Shown here piece after piece: positions 1 to 11,469 of a stretch of 64,000 nucleotides of DNA. The stretch's first letter is position 1; each line of letters starts with the position of its first letter. The notes under the pieces were generated by a model, which ran no database searches, was not told the DNA's origin, and saw only the letters and a program-made list of their open reading frames with translations. This DNA is from Podocnemis expansa (taxonomy: Eukaryota > Chordata > Testudines > Podocnemididae). Both the position numbers and the translations under genes were made by a program. Location of the stretch: positions 2,727,406 to 2,791,405 of the forward strand of contig ML681964.1 in assembly GCA_007922195.1 (NCBI GenBank). The letters are read 5' to 3'.

Positions 1-291
1 CCCCGACCCGCCGGGGGTGTCGGGGAACAGCCCAGGCTGCGGGCTCAGCCTGGTGCCCCGACCCGCCCACGGTGTCGGAGGGCAGCCCGGGCTGCGGGCT
101 CAGCCTGGCGCCCCCAACCCACCCGTGGTGTCGGGGGGCAGCCCGGGCTGTGGGCTCAGCCCGGTGTCCCCGACCCACCGGGGAAGGCTCAGCCCTGTGC
201 CCCCAGGGCTTCCCCTTGTTTCGAAACAACTGTGCGTCTTGTGAACATGTTTTTTTTTGTTTCGAAACAACAGTACTGTGTGAATACAGCC
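1..291. mobile_element. Right end of a Harbinger-like element cut by the window edge
   Basis: The segment holds GC-rich internal DNA (up to about 210) followed by two GTTTCGAAAC-type motifs near 218-227 and 259-268. Read on the minus strand it ends with GGCTGTATTCACACA. That terminus matches the ends of the 20.98-25.08 kb Harbinger copy, which read GGGTGTGTTCACACA and GGCTATGTTCGCACA. The following TAT (292-294) would be the 3-bp duplication, but the other end lies outside the window. The overlapping GC-rich reading frames show no family motif and are taken as chance. Family assignment is inference from ends and motifs. Confidence 0.6.
2..186. repeat. GC-rich minisatellite, unit about 56 bp, three-plus copies
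   Basis: The landmark CCCCGACCCGCC recurs with small changes near 2, 55, 112 and 168, giving a unit of about 53-57 bp. Each unit also carries a GGGCTCAGCC block and a GTGTCGGGG-type block. It lies inside the Harbinger-like element, so it was probably carried or expanded there. It is the most GC-rich DNA in the first 20 kb. Confidence 0.7.
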
Positions 292-294
292 TAT

Positions 295-3085
295 GTGATC
301 AGGGCTCTGTATATGAAGGTGATCTAAATTATCCAGTTCAGTTAAGATTCAGTCTTAGGCTGCCAATTTTAAGGCTATCAGAATGTGTTCTGGTTCCTTG
401 GGGAATGTTGTGATACAGAATGGTGTCTTGATATGTATCTGGTAGATGGGGCTGGTAGGACTCTTCTTGACCTCCTTGGGAAGAGATAATGTTGGGCCAG
501 CTATTGAAAACTTTCCTGCTCTCTTGAATCTGCATCTGGATTCCAGTAAGTGAAGGATGCTTAGTGATCATGAGTGCTGTTGAAGATATCTGAAGAACTG
601 GACGTAACATATTATGGGCTGATGCCACTGAAGGCATTATATGTCAGTATCTGAACCATGAATTGAGTCTGTGTACAGGTCTTCAGCCCACCGCATACCT
701 AGCCAAGAACTTCATTTAAAGCTACTTCTGCAACAAGGAGAGGAGGAAGAGGAATGACATTGCAATCAATGGAACTGTTCATCAGAGCTCTGAATTTGGC
801 TCACTGTAAATAGACAAGATGATATTCCTCTGACTAACATTTTGTTTTGTGTGTGCTGTTTTGTTGTTCATTGTAGTTGTTCTTGAAAGCGTGTGTGTGT
901 CCATCTGAACCTGTTAGAAATGTAAGGCTTTGGGGCCTCCTTTTAATGGGAGCTGGGTCAGGCCCATGAAAAGACTGTGGGTGAGGGGATTGTTCCAAGT
1001 AGATATTTGGAAAGTTTTGATGCACTCAAGAAACATTTTTCTTTTTAAGGTAGGGCATGTATTTTCTACTTACTTTTCAAACTGAGGTAAGCCTTATGAG
1101 GACGGAGTATCAGTCTTGACCTTGAATTTCCTTGGTTTGGCTATTTAAGGTGCATTTTTTAATATTTCCTTTTCCTTGTGCAGTGTGTGTAATATACACT
1201 GTAGTTCTTCCAGCAAGGAGATTCAGAAGCAAGCTGCCAACCCACAAATCAAACTTCTCTTGGGATATGGTCAGCAGTTAGCTCAGCAGTGCATATGCAA
1301 AGCCTACATTTAACGGGAATTATGGTTTGTAGAATCCATGCATTTTCTGAAGCATGAAGTAAAGTCATTTACTCACTAAAATGCCCATCTATCAATGAGG
1401 TTTAAAAGCAGCACTAAAACATAGTCTATGGCTGAAAATTAAAAAAAAGAAAGAGAGAGGAAAAAAAAGAATAACCTAACTCGATTTAAAGAGTTTAAAA
1501 TGAGTGAAATTCCAGTGGTTTCTTTTTTTTTTTCTCTGCTTCATAATTAAATATTATATGAAAGTCAGAAAGACCACCAAAGATCAGACACTGGGCAGGG
1601 TCTTTAAAAAGAAAAGTTGGACTCAGTTTTAACCTTCAATATCTACATGAAATCAAAATCATCATTTTAACTGGCTAGAGGCCAAAAACAATATAACATG
1701 AAATCCTGAAATACCAATTTAATGAGAGAGTCATACATGACAGCAACTATGAATGAAAGTTAACAATCAATACTTTGCAGACATCATCTGAGGGACTAAA
1801 TGAATTAATGTAGTCTTCTGAGGTGTCTATATTTACTTTTAAAATGTTTTTACCAGACTTTGACATGGAAGCATTTAACTGTGATTCAAAACATTAAATC
1901 ACTGTAATGATCAGTGAAACTGACAGTCTTGTAAAATGATTTGTTCTCAGTTTTTGAGGCATTTATAGTCACAGCACCCAATTAATTTCTTTTGCTTTCT
2001 GTTTATGTTTCCCCATTTTAATCTCCTCTTCTTTCACCAGCAAAGGATTCATTTTCATATCACATGCTGCGAACCAAGCTACGTGAGTTATTTCTTGTGC
2101 TGTAGAATAGAAGGACTCTTTGAAGTAACATCTCATCCCAAGACCTAAATTGTTTGAAAGACTGGTTCACTTGGGGAAAAAGTCCTGACTGTTAGTTCAC
2201 TACCTTGGTTACATCATTCATTCCTTCTCTCTAGGATGCAACAGTGTACTTCTTTAAGCAGGATATTTATGTGAGTAGGCCCTCTTGTCATTTCTGTGCG
2301 GTGCTGAGCACCTGATCTAGGGCTAAGCTAACATATAAGTTCTTGGTGCCTTGTTCTGGCTGCCGTTTAAGGAGATCAAATTGACCCCAGTGTCTTAACC
2401 AGCAAAAACCAGCATCAGTTATGGTGCAGACCTTGCATGTCAGAAAACACACCAAGAGATGGTTTGTAGTGACACAAGGCAACGGCAATTTTCCTTCTCC
2501 TGGGACGGGGACATGATAGGTAATCAGCCTGCTCCTCACTTTGGGTTTTTGGAGTGTCTTGAGAATAGGCAGACTGCACAGATTTACCACATTCCCTCAG
2601 CAGTCTTTAGTGGCTGTGAGTGCTATGGAACCACCGGCTGCTTCCAATATGCAGAACACTACGGAGAGCAGTGGTGGAAACAATCTGTTGTCGCCTCAGG
2701 ACAAATCCATCCTGATACATTGGTCCTGGGTGCTATAATTTATACCAAGAATTGTCCCCAAAATGATCTCAGTTTTTCTCACTCAAATTATAAGCAGAGT
2801 GCCATCCTATGTCAATAAGGGGCTTCCTGAATGGGAAATATTGTTTTATTAACTGTGAATTACATTGACTGTGACATATTATTGTGTTTACTGAAAGATC
2901 AGTCATAAAAGTTAAATGTGGAAGATTTTTCTGTCGTGAATTATCTCAGATACTGTTTAAAAAATGTTACATATTTATGTGAAGGCTAATGATCATGTAA
3001 CTGTCATGCTAGAATCTCAACCAAGCACTAAGAGTTTAGAATCCAAAAGATAGCAAGAACAGGATTATTCTGTGGTGTGGAAAAA
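295..3085. other. Unannotated AT-rich DNA
   Basis: No recognisable gene or repeat family. There are A/T-rich tracts (1441-1470, 1521-1536). Short open frames such as 2459-2818 lack family motifs and splice context. Confidence 0.5.
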
Positions 3086-3089
3086 CCCC

Positions 3090-3780
3090 AGACACTGCTA
3101 TAGGCTGGGGACCTTAGGGTTATGGTGGATGGGAAGCTGGATATGAGTCAACAGTGTGCTCTTGTAGCCAAAAAGGCTAATGGCATATTGGGCTATATCT
3201 ATAGGAGTGTTGCCAACAGATCGCGGGATGTGATTATTCCCCTCTATTTGGCAATAGTGAAGCTGCATCTGGAATACTGTGTCCAGTTTTGGGCTCCCCA
3301 CTACAAAAAGGATGTGGACAAATTAGAAAGAGTCCAACAGAGGGCAACAAAAATGATTAGGCGGCTGAGGCACATGACTTATGAGGAGAGACTGAAGGAA
3401 CAAGACTTATTTAATCTGCAGATGAGAAGACTGAGGCGGATTTAATAGCAACCTTCAACTTGAAGGTGTGCTCCGGAGAGGAGTGAGCTAGGCTGTTCTC
3501 AGTAGTAACAGAGGAAAAGAAAAGGAGCAATGGTTTCAAGTTGCAGCTGGGGAGGTCAAGATTTGATATTAGGAAAAAAATTCTCACTAGGAGAGGGGTG
3601 AAGCGTTGGAATGGGCTGCCTGGGGAGCTGGTGGAATCTCCATCTTTGGAGATATTTAAGGTCTGCTTAGACAATACCCAGGCTGGGATGATTTAGTGAA
3701 AGTGGTCCTGCTTTTAGCTGGGGGTTGGACCAGATGACCTCATGAGGTCCCTTCTAACTCTATGATTCTATGATTCTATG
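3090..3780 (+). mobile_element. CR1 LINE 3' end (5'-truncated)
   Basis: This is the last part of a CR1 element: C-terminal reverse transcriptase coding, then 3'UTR, then the typical CR1 terminus with tandem CTATGATT units near 3760-3780. It is truncated at the 5' side, as is usual for CR1 after incomplete target-primed reverse transcription. Divergence looks moderate and the coding part is still largely open. Confidence 0.9.
3093..3445 (+). pseudogene. CR1 reverse transcriptase, C-terminal fragment
   Basis: The translation carries CR1 ORF2 C-terminal landmarks in the right order: a [22 protein letters not shown] block, an [12 protein letters not shown] block, [26 protein letters not shown] and [11 protein letters not shown]. 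The RT catalytic region is not present because the element is 5' truncated. The frame stops at 3443-3445, just where family members continue with a basic RRL..DLI segment, so the end is a mutation or close to it. There is no start codon of its own; ATG 3122 is internal. It is a dead LINE fragment without host function. Confidence 0.85.
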
Positions 3781-3784
3781 TTGG

Positions 3785-5160
3785 AAGTATACATGGTTTT
3801 CAGCTAAAAATGACCATTTTGTTGTGCATTGTACTGAGCAGAATGAGGAAAGGAACATGAGCTAGTTGTCATCTTGCAGCTTAAAGTCCTTTTAATTTCC
3901 CTGGCATATGCAATGTGTGTAACAAAATGATTTAACTCCATCTTAGAGAAACTGCTACAGTTCTGCTAAATTCTGGTCTGCAGCCAGCATGGCATCATGG
4001 AGAGTCTGATGACTGTCCAGGCCCAGAATCGGACTTTTCACAGGACTAAATTTACACATGCACATATTGAGAGGGCATTCAGAACATGGAGAGACCTGCT
4101 AGAAGTCTAAGTGGTCATTTTCACATGTGGTTACTGTAGCTGTATGAACTATGATGGGTGGTGCCCAAGTAAATTATCTGCAGGTGCAGTTTTAAAAGTC
4201 TACTTCTACACAGTAGTAGAGAATAATCCCAGCATCTTTGCAACCATTCCTTCTCCTAATAACAAAGATCTATCTATTTTGGTTCTCAGGCTAGTCTATT
4301 CCCATGGTATGCGATAAACCTTCCACAGTCTGTATGCAATACTGATGGGCATAAAATGCTTTTAGAGCACAGTCATTTCACTATCAGAATCAAACTGTCC
4401 AGTAGCTAATAAACCACTTTGAGATATCTGAACATAAGATATGTCACAGAAAATCATATTCAGTTCTTTTGGACTGTAGGATTGGGCAAACCCCTGAAGG
4501 TTTCAAAAGGCAACGGAAGCCTTTAGACCCTAGAACTTGTTGAGTTTCTTACACCTCCATTGATCATACAGCTCTTCACTGTGCAAAGACCACAGATTTG
4601 TAAATACATATCACAGCAAAGGTGCTACTGAGTTGTCTGTTGTGGAAGTGCAGCAAGTAACAGGAGACATCAACTGGTTATGGTTCCTCTGTGGTAAGGG
4701 AAGCATTAAAAGCAACGATGATCAAAATCAAAGCGAGGCTGGCACGGTGAATTCAGAAGTGCACCTGAGACTGACAGTCAAGCTTTTATATTTAAAAACA
4801 GGTCAGGTCTTTTTACTGCATTTTATTAAAATTCCTTCCCGTTAAGCTCTTGACTAACCACAGTGCGCACCCTGTCACTATTTTGCCTTGTGAAGTTTTC
4901 TCCTCCTTGAATATCTATGGAATGCAGGACTAAATGTCATTCTTCTAGGCTACTCAATGACAATAGAAGGCTTGCTTTCTCCACCTAGTGGCTAAAATGT
5001 AAAGCTTGTCGATATTGCTATTTTAAAAGTGTCAGAAAGAAGGAATAAGGAAAATCTGAATAAAAGAAAGGAGAACCACCTGAAATCCTTCTCTTGCCCC
5101 AGTTCTTTGTCTTGCTTCATTTCATTTTAACAAATTACAGAATTTTCTCCAGTTCTTTAA
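3785..5160. other. Unannotated DNA
   Basis: No gene or repeat family recognised. Short open frames at 4111-4317 and 4633-4845 have no motif support. Confidence 0.45.
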
Positions 5161-5164
5161 GTGA

Positions 5165-5240
5165 ATTTATCCCTTGTGAAAGCTACCAGGCTAATCTGTT
5201 AGTCTTTAAATGCCAAAAGACTCCTTGCTTTTTCTGGAAA
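5165..5240 (+). mobile_element. Penelope-like element 3' tail, short fragment
   Basis: The segment shares GTGAAAGCT, AATCTGTTAGTCTTTAA and AAGACTCCTTGCTTTT blocks, in the same order, with the 3' tails of the Penelope copies at 10.4 kb and 31.9 kb. It is an orphan 3' end. Confidence 0.6.
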
Positions 5241-5933
5241 TTAAAGTCAGCTATTCCTTCACACAACAGAAACAAATCAGGCCAATATTTAGATACTCAG
5301 GAAAAAAAAATTGGCCAAAATACACATTGTACAACTCAGGGAGGAGACAGCTTACCTTTGTGCTTCCTTGATCTGGTAGCATGCAGGGCCGGTCCCTCAG
5401 TGTATTTTAGAGCAGCTTGAAGATTATGGGAAATTATTCTGGTTGCCAGCAGCCCAAAGGCCCCAAAATGACAGGAAGGAGATCGGTGAGGCGTAAGAAA
5501 GGCATTGCCACATCCACTCCATTCAATCCTATGTCAACAGCCAAAAGCAGGATTGTACTGGGGGCTCTATGCCACCAGAGGATCCTCCTACACTGGTGTA
5601 AACTGGGGGAGCTAATTAAACTGGTTTTATGGGTAGAGCAACCATGTTGCATTCAAGGATCCAGTCTTCAAAGCACAAATAGCTTTTTTTCCATAAAATA
5701 ATCCATATTCATTGTGAACAAACTTAATTCCCAACTCTAAATCAAAGTTATGTGGGAATCTAAACTGCCAGCCCCCATTCCCTCCCCCTTCTACCTCATT
5801 CACACATCCTGTACTATAAGGCAACCATAAAAATAAGTCAGGCTGCTACTTCGCTAGATCTTTCAGACAGTGAAAATTCTTGATGATTAATAAACTCATA
5901 GTGAAATGTGGCAAGAATTTAAGATCATTCAGG

Positions 5934-6035
5934 GAGGTGGCATGGACCATTGGATAGGGCACTGAAAGTCATAAAACCTGGATTGGATTCCCAGCTCTAT
6001 CACTGACTTACTTTGGCTCAGTTACATTCCTGTTG
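5934..6035 (+). mobile_element. MIR/CORE-SINE-like fragment
   Basis: The stretch ACCTGGATTGGATTCCCAGC, then TCTATCACTGACTTAC and GGCTCAGTTAC, follows the order of the MIR/CORE-SINE body (box-B-like part, then core). It is old and diverged. The tRNA-like head is not clean enough to assign. Confidence 0.5.
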
Positions 6036-6039
6036 ACGT

Positions 6040-7780
6040 CATAGGGGCCAGGACATTATCATGCTCTGTCGTTTATACTCCATAGCTCACTTTTTTCTGT
6101 TGAGCAAGAATGATAATTAGTGCTGGCCAGAGGACAACAGTCCAACTGATCTGTACAACTTTTTAGGGTTCAAAATTTGATTTTGTTTCATTATTGAAGT
6201 AAAAACAAAACTCTTTTGAACATTTTTCATTAAAATGGAATTATATTATAAGCTCTGTTTTCAGATAAAAAAAGATCACATTTTGCAGTGGGGTCACTTT
6301 CTCTCTTTCCCACTAAAGATGTGACCAAAGACCTCTCAACCTCAGGCATGCACTCCTCAGAAACCTCACTGAAATCACTAACATCTCAACAAAAACAGAA
6401 TATTTGGATGAACATATGTGTTGTTGATAATGTTTTGTCTATCTCAAACAATACTGCTTATCAACACAATATAAATATTTATTACTGTAAATGTGACAAA
6501 GCAAATTATAACTCATATTCTCTTACCCACTGAAATCTATCTTAACATCAACCTCTTCTACAAAGATGGGGAAGGATAACAACAGTTGAATGATATATCT
6601 AACAGTGCTGGGTAAAACCCCTTTTCCTTGTTAGTAAGAAGCTCCACAGTAGAAATCTTGAGGCAGCTCTTTTCTTAAACCTTTTGCTAGCAATTGCTAA
6701 GTTTCCTTTATCTAGACCAGAGGATGAAAATAGAAATTAATACTACAGGGATATTCCTAGCACTGCAGGAAAATTTTCATGTGCGCTCCAAGCAGATTTA
6801 GGTACACATGCACATTGCTTGTGCTTTGTGAATTATCTAATGGCAGTTTCTCATAAGCACAAAATGAACTTTCTTCTCAATCTGTCAGAGCACATTCATT
6901 TTTCTAGGCTTATAGCTGTAGGGTTCCCAATAAACAGTAGCCAACATGCTAGTTAAAATAAATAAGAGTGTTTGAACTTGAAACTGAGAAATTACGCAAA
7001 TTTCTGTAGTCTAAATATCTTGACTTGCGTCTCACAGGCAAGCTGAAAGAATGGAAATGGATGCATTTCCCAGTCAGAGGCATAGGCTATTTTTAGATTA
7101 TATTGGCTGGCTGACCAAGCAAGATTTACGGCTCTCTTAAAGGTGAAATGGAAGGGCAATGTGACTCCTCACTGATTCAGTAAAAATGAATGTTAGGACT
7201 TCAGATATCTGCTTCCTTTGCCCTCCTTTCCTAGGTGCCATTAGTACTGTTTGAGTTGTTGGAGGGTGGAGGGAGGCAGTTTGGAAAGACTTTAATGTAT
7301 TATACAACTACATGCTAATATGTACATATTTTTGCAGCTCATATGCAGAGGTTTTGGTACATTAATATTATGCATTCCCACCAGGAAAGACAATACATAG
7401 GTGAAATAAATGACAGCTATTTGCACACCATAGTTGTCTGTACTGGCAAATGTTATTAATTGTCAGTATGTGAGAACTTTTTGATTTCTCTGTTGTTCTT
7501 CTGCAGTGCTTAGGAGACAAGAATAATGGAGCTGTTGGCAACATCTTTTTAAGATAATTACAGGTAAAGCGATGTAAGGAAAAATAGAGAGAAGCCATGG
7601 ATATAATCAAGGGATTATGCTTCGTCAAGAAAGATGGACTCATCACAAGACCTGATTTCCTGTGGGTTCACTCCCTTCCTATGCTGTCCCAGCTATTTCA
7701 CTCCGTTAACGTAACTTAACACTGAAGAGACTGGGGCTTGCATAGGCTAATTTTTCAGTATTTCTGCAGCAGTGCAATGT
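6040..7780. other. Unannotated DNA
   Basis: No supported gene or repeat. The frames at 6288-6533 and at 7368-7646 (minus) lack motifs. Confidence 0.45.
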
Positions 7781-7799
7781 AGCTATGCAATGTTTCACT

Positions 7800-8512
7800 G
7801 CAATGTCATTGTATGATAGTACTGCAGAAAAGGATTTGGGAGTCATAGTGGATCACAAAATGAATATGAGCCAACCATGTGATGCTGTTGCAGAAAGGCT
7901 ATCATCATTCTGGTGTATATTAACAGGAGTGTGATATGTAAGACTCTATTTGGCACTTGTAAGGCCTCAGCTGGAATACTGTGTCCAGTTTCGGGAGCCA
8001 CACTTTAAAAAGGGTGTGGACAATTTAGAGAAAAATCCAGAAGAAAGCAACAAAACTGATATAAGGTTTAGAAAACCTCACCTGTTAGAAAAGGTTGAGA
8101 AATGAGAAATCTTTCATAGGAAGAAAAGAAGATTCAGAGGGGAATCTAGATAACCATCTTCAAATATAGTAAGGAATATATATATATAAAAAGATTGCAT
8201 CAGCTGTTCTCCCTGACCACTGATGGTAGGAGAGGAAGTAATGAGCTTAAGCTTGTAGCAAGGGAGATTTAGGTTGGACATTAGAAAAATCTTTCTAACC
8301 ATGAGGATAGTTAAGCACTGGAACAGGCTTCCAAGGGTAGCTGTGGAATACCCCTCTTTTGAAATTTCTAAGAGCTGCTTAGCCTAACACCTATTAGGGA
8401 TGGTGTAAGTACCCTTTGTCCTCCCTTAGCACAGGCAGCTGGGCTATATGTCCTCTTGAGGTCCTATATTGGACCTCTTGGGGCCCTACAAGCCTATATT
8501 TTGTGATTCTAT
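7800..8512 (+). mobile_element. Old CR1 LINE 3' end
   Basis: The order of landmarks matches the 3.1-kb CR1: AAAAGGATTTGGGAGTCATAG, ATATGAGCCAACCATGTG, TGGAATACTGTGTCCAGTTT, then a UTR with TTGGACATTAGAAAAATC and a terminus GTGATTCTATG at about 8512. Many indels break the RT frame, so it is older than the 3.1-kb copy. A short TATATATATA run lies near 8178-8188. The coding part is too broken to draw as a gene. Confidence 0.85.
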
Positions 8513-8519
8513 GTTTTAT

Positions 8520-8805
8520 TTGAATTACTAGCTGTAACCTGTCACAAATGATGGGGAAAAATCAAAATGGAATTTATGAAAGATTTATTTTAATCAATTA
8601 ATAGCTCTTTAATTACAACATTTTTTGTAGAAGTTCTATGGTCAGCTAAAACTTTTCCTTGATAGTTTGTATCCTTCATGTAAACTTTCAGTTTTTCATG
8701 GTTTCTTCTCTGAGTGAGCACCACATACAATTGTCTGAAGAGTCAGTGTGAAATACTGGGAACAGCTGAAGGCATATCTGAGAGGTTTATAATTTTGACA
8801 AGTTC
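8520..8805. other. Unannotated gap between CR1 and the Penelope-like element
   Basis: Nothing recognised. It may include a decayed 5' part of the Penelope copy, but no RT motif is readable before 8811. Confidence 0.4.
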
Positions 8806-8810
8806 CAAAG

Positions 8811-9509
8811 GTGCAACCGTGTCACCAGACAATCCAATCCATCTGTGAGCTTCCTGAAAACACCATCCTGGCCACTATGGATGTAGAAGCTCTTTACACC
8901 AACATCCCACACAAGGATGGATTACAAGCTATTAGAAGAACCATCCCAGATGATGCCACAGCACAGCTTATGACTGAACATTGTGACTCTGTGTTCACCC
9001 ACAACAATTTCAGATTTGAGGATAACTCATACTTCCAAGTGAGTGGCACTGCTATGGGTACCTGCATGGCTCCACAATATGCCAACATTTTTATGAGCGA
9101 CTTAGAGCAACGTTTCCTCAAGTCTCATCCCAAAACACCTCTCTTCTACTTGCACTATATTGATGACATTGTCATCATCTTGACCCATGGCAGGGATGCT
9201 TTTAAAGATTTCCACAGAGATTTCAACAATTTCCACTCCACAATCAAATTAAGCCCGGAACACTCCACACAGGAGATCCACTTTCTGAACACTACATTAC
9301 AAATTAGGGATGGACACATCAACACCACTCTATACCGAAAACCTACTGATCGATCTAGTTATCTACATCCCTAGAGCTTCCATTCTAAACGCACCACACA
9401 CTCCATTGTCTACAGCCAAGCCCTAAGATATTACCACATTTGCTCTGATCCCTCAGAGAGTGACAGACATCTTCAGGATCTCTATCAAGCTTTCTTAAAA
9501 CTATGGTAG
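8811..9509 (+). pseudogene. Penelope-type reverse transcriptase relic
   Basis: The RT polymerises DNA from the element RNA. Counting residues from 8811, the first catalytic aspartate region is MDVEALYTN (residues 23-31). The conserved GTAMGTCMAPQYANIF block is at 79-94 and the catalytic YIDD is at 116-119, followed by HFLN and LYRKPTDR. So the palm aspartates are intact. The frame is broken by TAG at 9372-9374; the same frame then continues with recognisable SKRTTHSIVYSQALRY-like sequence to TAG at 9507-9509. The ATG at 8811 is only the first one available: family members extend further upstream. The Penelope rather than LINE assignment rests on the YTNIP and PTDRSSYLHP-like motifs and on the GIY-YIG module downstream. 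Confidence 0.85.
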
Positions 9510-9706
9510 CCACCTAGAGAAATAAAGAAACAGATTGACAGTGATAGATGGGTACCCCACAGTCAACTACTACAGGAAAGGCCCAAAAAAGAACACAATA
9601 GAACACCACTGGTCACCACATACAACCCTCAAGTCAGACCTCTAAAACAGATCATTAAGGACCTCCAGTCTATTTTAAAATATGACCCCCCTCACTCTCT
9701 CTAACC

Positions 9707-10170
9707 TTGGGAAACAGACCTCTCCTCACCTATAGACAACTTCCGAACCTTAAACAGATACTCACCAGCAACTACAGACCTAACAACAGAAACATTAAAG
9801 CAGGCACATATCCCTGCAACAAACCATGCTGCCAACTCTGTCAACATATTTGCACAAAAGACACCATCATAGGACCTAATCAAGCCAGCTACTCCATCAA
9901 AGGGTCCTTCACCTGCTCATCCACTAATGTGATTTATGCCATCATGTGCTAGAAATGCCCCCAAGCCTTATACATTGGACAAACAGGACAATCCCTGCAC
10001 AGAAGAATAAATGCATACAAAACTGCCATCAGAAATCACAACATGAAAAAAACAGTTACTGAGCACTTCCATCTTCCTAATCACTCCCTTGATGATTTGG
10101 TAAGATGGTTGTCAAGAAAATCAATGGGACATGAAGACTTCAAACAGAAACAGCCGAAATCGAATTAATA
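9707..10170 (+). pseudogene. GIY-YIG endonuclease module of the Penelope-like element
   Basis: A cysteine-rich linker (PCNKPCCQLCQHIC) leads into NVIYAIMC, a stop codon, then KCPQALYIGQTGQSLHRRIN. The VIY...YIG spacing and the following arginines are the GIY-YIG nuclease signature, which nicks target DNA in this family. The stop TAG at 9950-9952 replaces a codon that is CAG in the copy at 31.4 kb, so it is probably a C-to-T change. The frame then runs on to about 10167. The region between 9510 and 9706 carries further linker sequence with stops. Confidence 0.8.
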
Positions 10171-10384
10171 TGCAATATAGATTGTGTGAAAGCAGGGCTG
10201 AACCGTGACTATGGATTCTTTTCACATTATAACAGGTGATTTGACTTCAGTCTCCCTCTGTGTGCTGTTTCCTGGAGTTTGAATCCTTACAAATGCTCTG
10301 ATTTGCTGTTGAAGTATGACCTGGTCCCATTTCTTATACTCTCCTCCATTTATTTGCATTGAATTCTGTAAGTTCTCCCTCTTC

Positions 10385-10520
10385 AAAGCATCTGGCAAAG
10401 TGGGATATTCTCCCATGAAAGCTCATGCGATAAATAAATCTGTTAGTCTTTAAGTGCCACAAGACTCCTTGCTTTTTTTGCTTTACTAGACAAACACGGC
10501 TGCCACTTTGGAACGTGTCA
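10385..10520 (+). repeat. Penelope 3' tail, direct orientation
   Basis: The tail contains GGCAAAGTGGGATATTCTCC, CATGAAAGCTCATGCGAT, AATCTGTTAGTCTTTAAGTG and ACAAGACTCCTTGC, ending in a CTAGACAAACACGGCTGCCAC-like terminus. The same order is seen at 31.87-31.99 kb, and in reverse at 10.8 kb and 43.6 kb. Confidence 0.8.
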
Positions 10521-10660
10521 CCAGAAAGAACCATCCCTAGGTTTCACTGGCTGTTACTGTCCAATTTTTAAATCCTCGGCCATTTCGCCTTTATGCATTA
10601 CAATGAGCTATGCAGGTACAATAAGGTATCTATCTGTGTCATGCCAAGACTCTTAGTCCA

Positions 10661-10742
10661 TTGTGATGTCAGAGGTAACTCAACCAATTGCTCACAAGGA
10701 GCTTCTTGTGAGCAATGGGTTGAGTCACCTCTGCCATCACAA
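10661..10742. repeat. Strong hairpin, 38-bp arms
   Basis: The left arm 10661-10698 and right arm 10705-10742 are reverse complements at 35 of 38 positions, separated by a 6-base loop GAGCTT. It sits between two Penelope tails in opposite orientation. Confidence 0.9.
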
Positions 10743-10804
10743 TAGCCTGTAACATGGTACATTTCACACCACGCATGCACATAGCAAATTAGGAGAGTTG
10801 AGCA

Positions 10805-10908
10805 TCTCAAACTGGCAATTTAAATACACAAGGAGTCTTTTTGCAGTTTTAAAGACTAACAGATTTATTTATCGCACAAGCTTTCATGGGAGAAAATCCC
10901 ACTTAGAA
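10805..10908 (-). repeat. Penelope 3' tail, inverted
   Basis: Read on the minus strand it gives AAGTGGGATTTTCTCCCATG, AAAGCTTGTGCGATAAATAA and ATCTGTTAGTCTTTAAAACT, then AAGACTCCTTGT. This matches the direct tail at 10385-10520. The two tails face each other across about 280 bp. Confidence 0.75.
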
Positions 10909-10939
10909 GGTAAGGAAGACACCTTGTCCATGTTTAAGC

Positions 10940-11465
10940 AGGCCCAGTAAATAACCTGTAGGGCAAACAGAAGACTTTGTGATGGTATAAAAATAGTGGG
11001 CAATGGAGGCCCCCACCCCTAAACATATTTCTACTCTGCTAGACTATGTAGTAAACAAGTAGTTATCTAGGTGCTAGATTGTAGGATAAAGGTGGTGGGA
11101 ATCAACGCCCCAGCAGACAGTCTACGTGACCAGCAGAGGGCCTGATCACCCCTCCCTGTGAGTAATGGGCTATAACAATAGCTTGTTTGCCTGACTTCAC
11201 TGGACTTAGCCATAGGACTTTGATGGGTGCCTCAGAGGACATCACTCCTCCGCTGAAGCCCTCGGTCGTGAAGTGGGGGTCCCTGACTGCTGATTGGATT
11301 GTAAGTCTGTCTATATTACTTTGTGTTTAACTCTGGGTGTATCACTTTATCTGGCTATTTAGTTAAGTAATCTGTTATTTAATAAAACATTTTATTTCCT
11401 GCTATGTGCAGCTTGGTGGTTGTTGCTACTGGAATCCTGGCCCTGAAACCCACTTGGTAGTGGGG
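10940..11465 (+). other. Possible solo LTR or LTR fragment
   Basis: A TATA-like GGTATAAAAATAG (about 10984-10996) and an AATAAAACATTTTATTT poly(A)-signal region (about 11380-11396) lie in the expected order. A TTGGTAGTGGGGAAC sequence at about 11454-11468 looks a little like a primer-binding site. I find no clear TG...CA ends, no duplication and no gag/pol sequence. It could equally be unrelated unique DNA. Confidence 0.3.
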
Positions 11466-11469
11466 AACG

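Larger units (their letters stand above)
8811..10520 (+). mobile_element. Penelope-like retroelement, 5'-truncated
   Basis: It contains a Penelope-type reverse transcriptase, then a GIY-YIG endonuclease module, then a 3' tail (10385-10520). This gene order is characteristic of endonuclease-bearing Penelope elements. The coding region has in-frame stops in both domains and a broken linker. The 5' end, including the N-terminal part of RT, is missing. Related tails occur at 5.2, 10.8 (minus), 31.4-32.0 and 43.6 kb (minus). Confidence 0.85.

Noticed and set aside
17..413. Two overlapping proline/glycine-rich open frames
   Set aside because: They are produced by the GC-rich minisatellite and show repeat-derived composition without domains.
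2459..2818. 119-residue open frame
   Set aside because: No recognised domain, no splice context, and an overlapping second frame; compatible with chance.
5934..6035. Possible tRNA gene
   Set aside because: Only a box-B-like word is present, followed by a SINE core; there is no cloverleaf.
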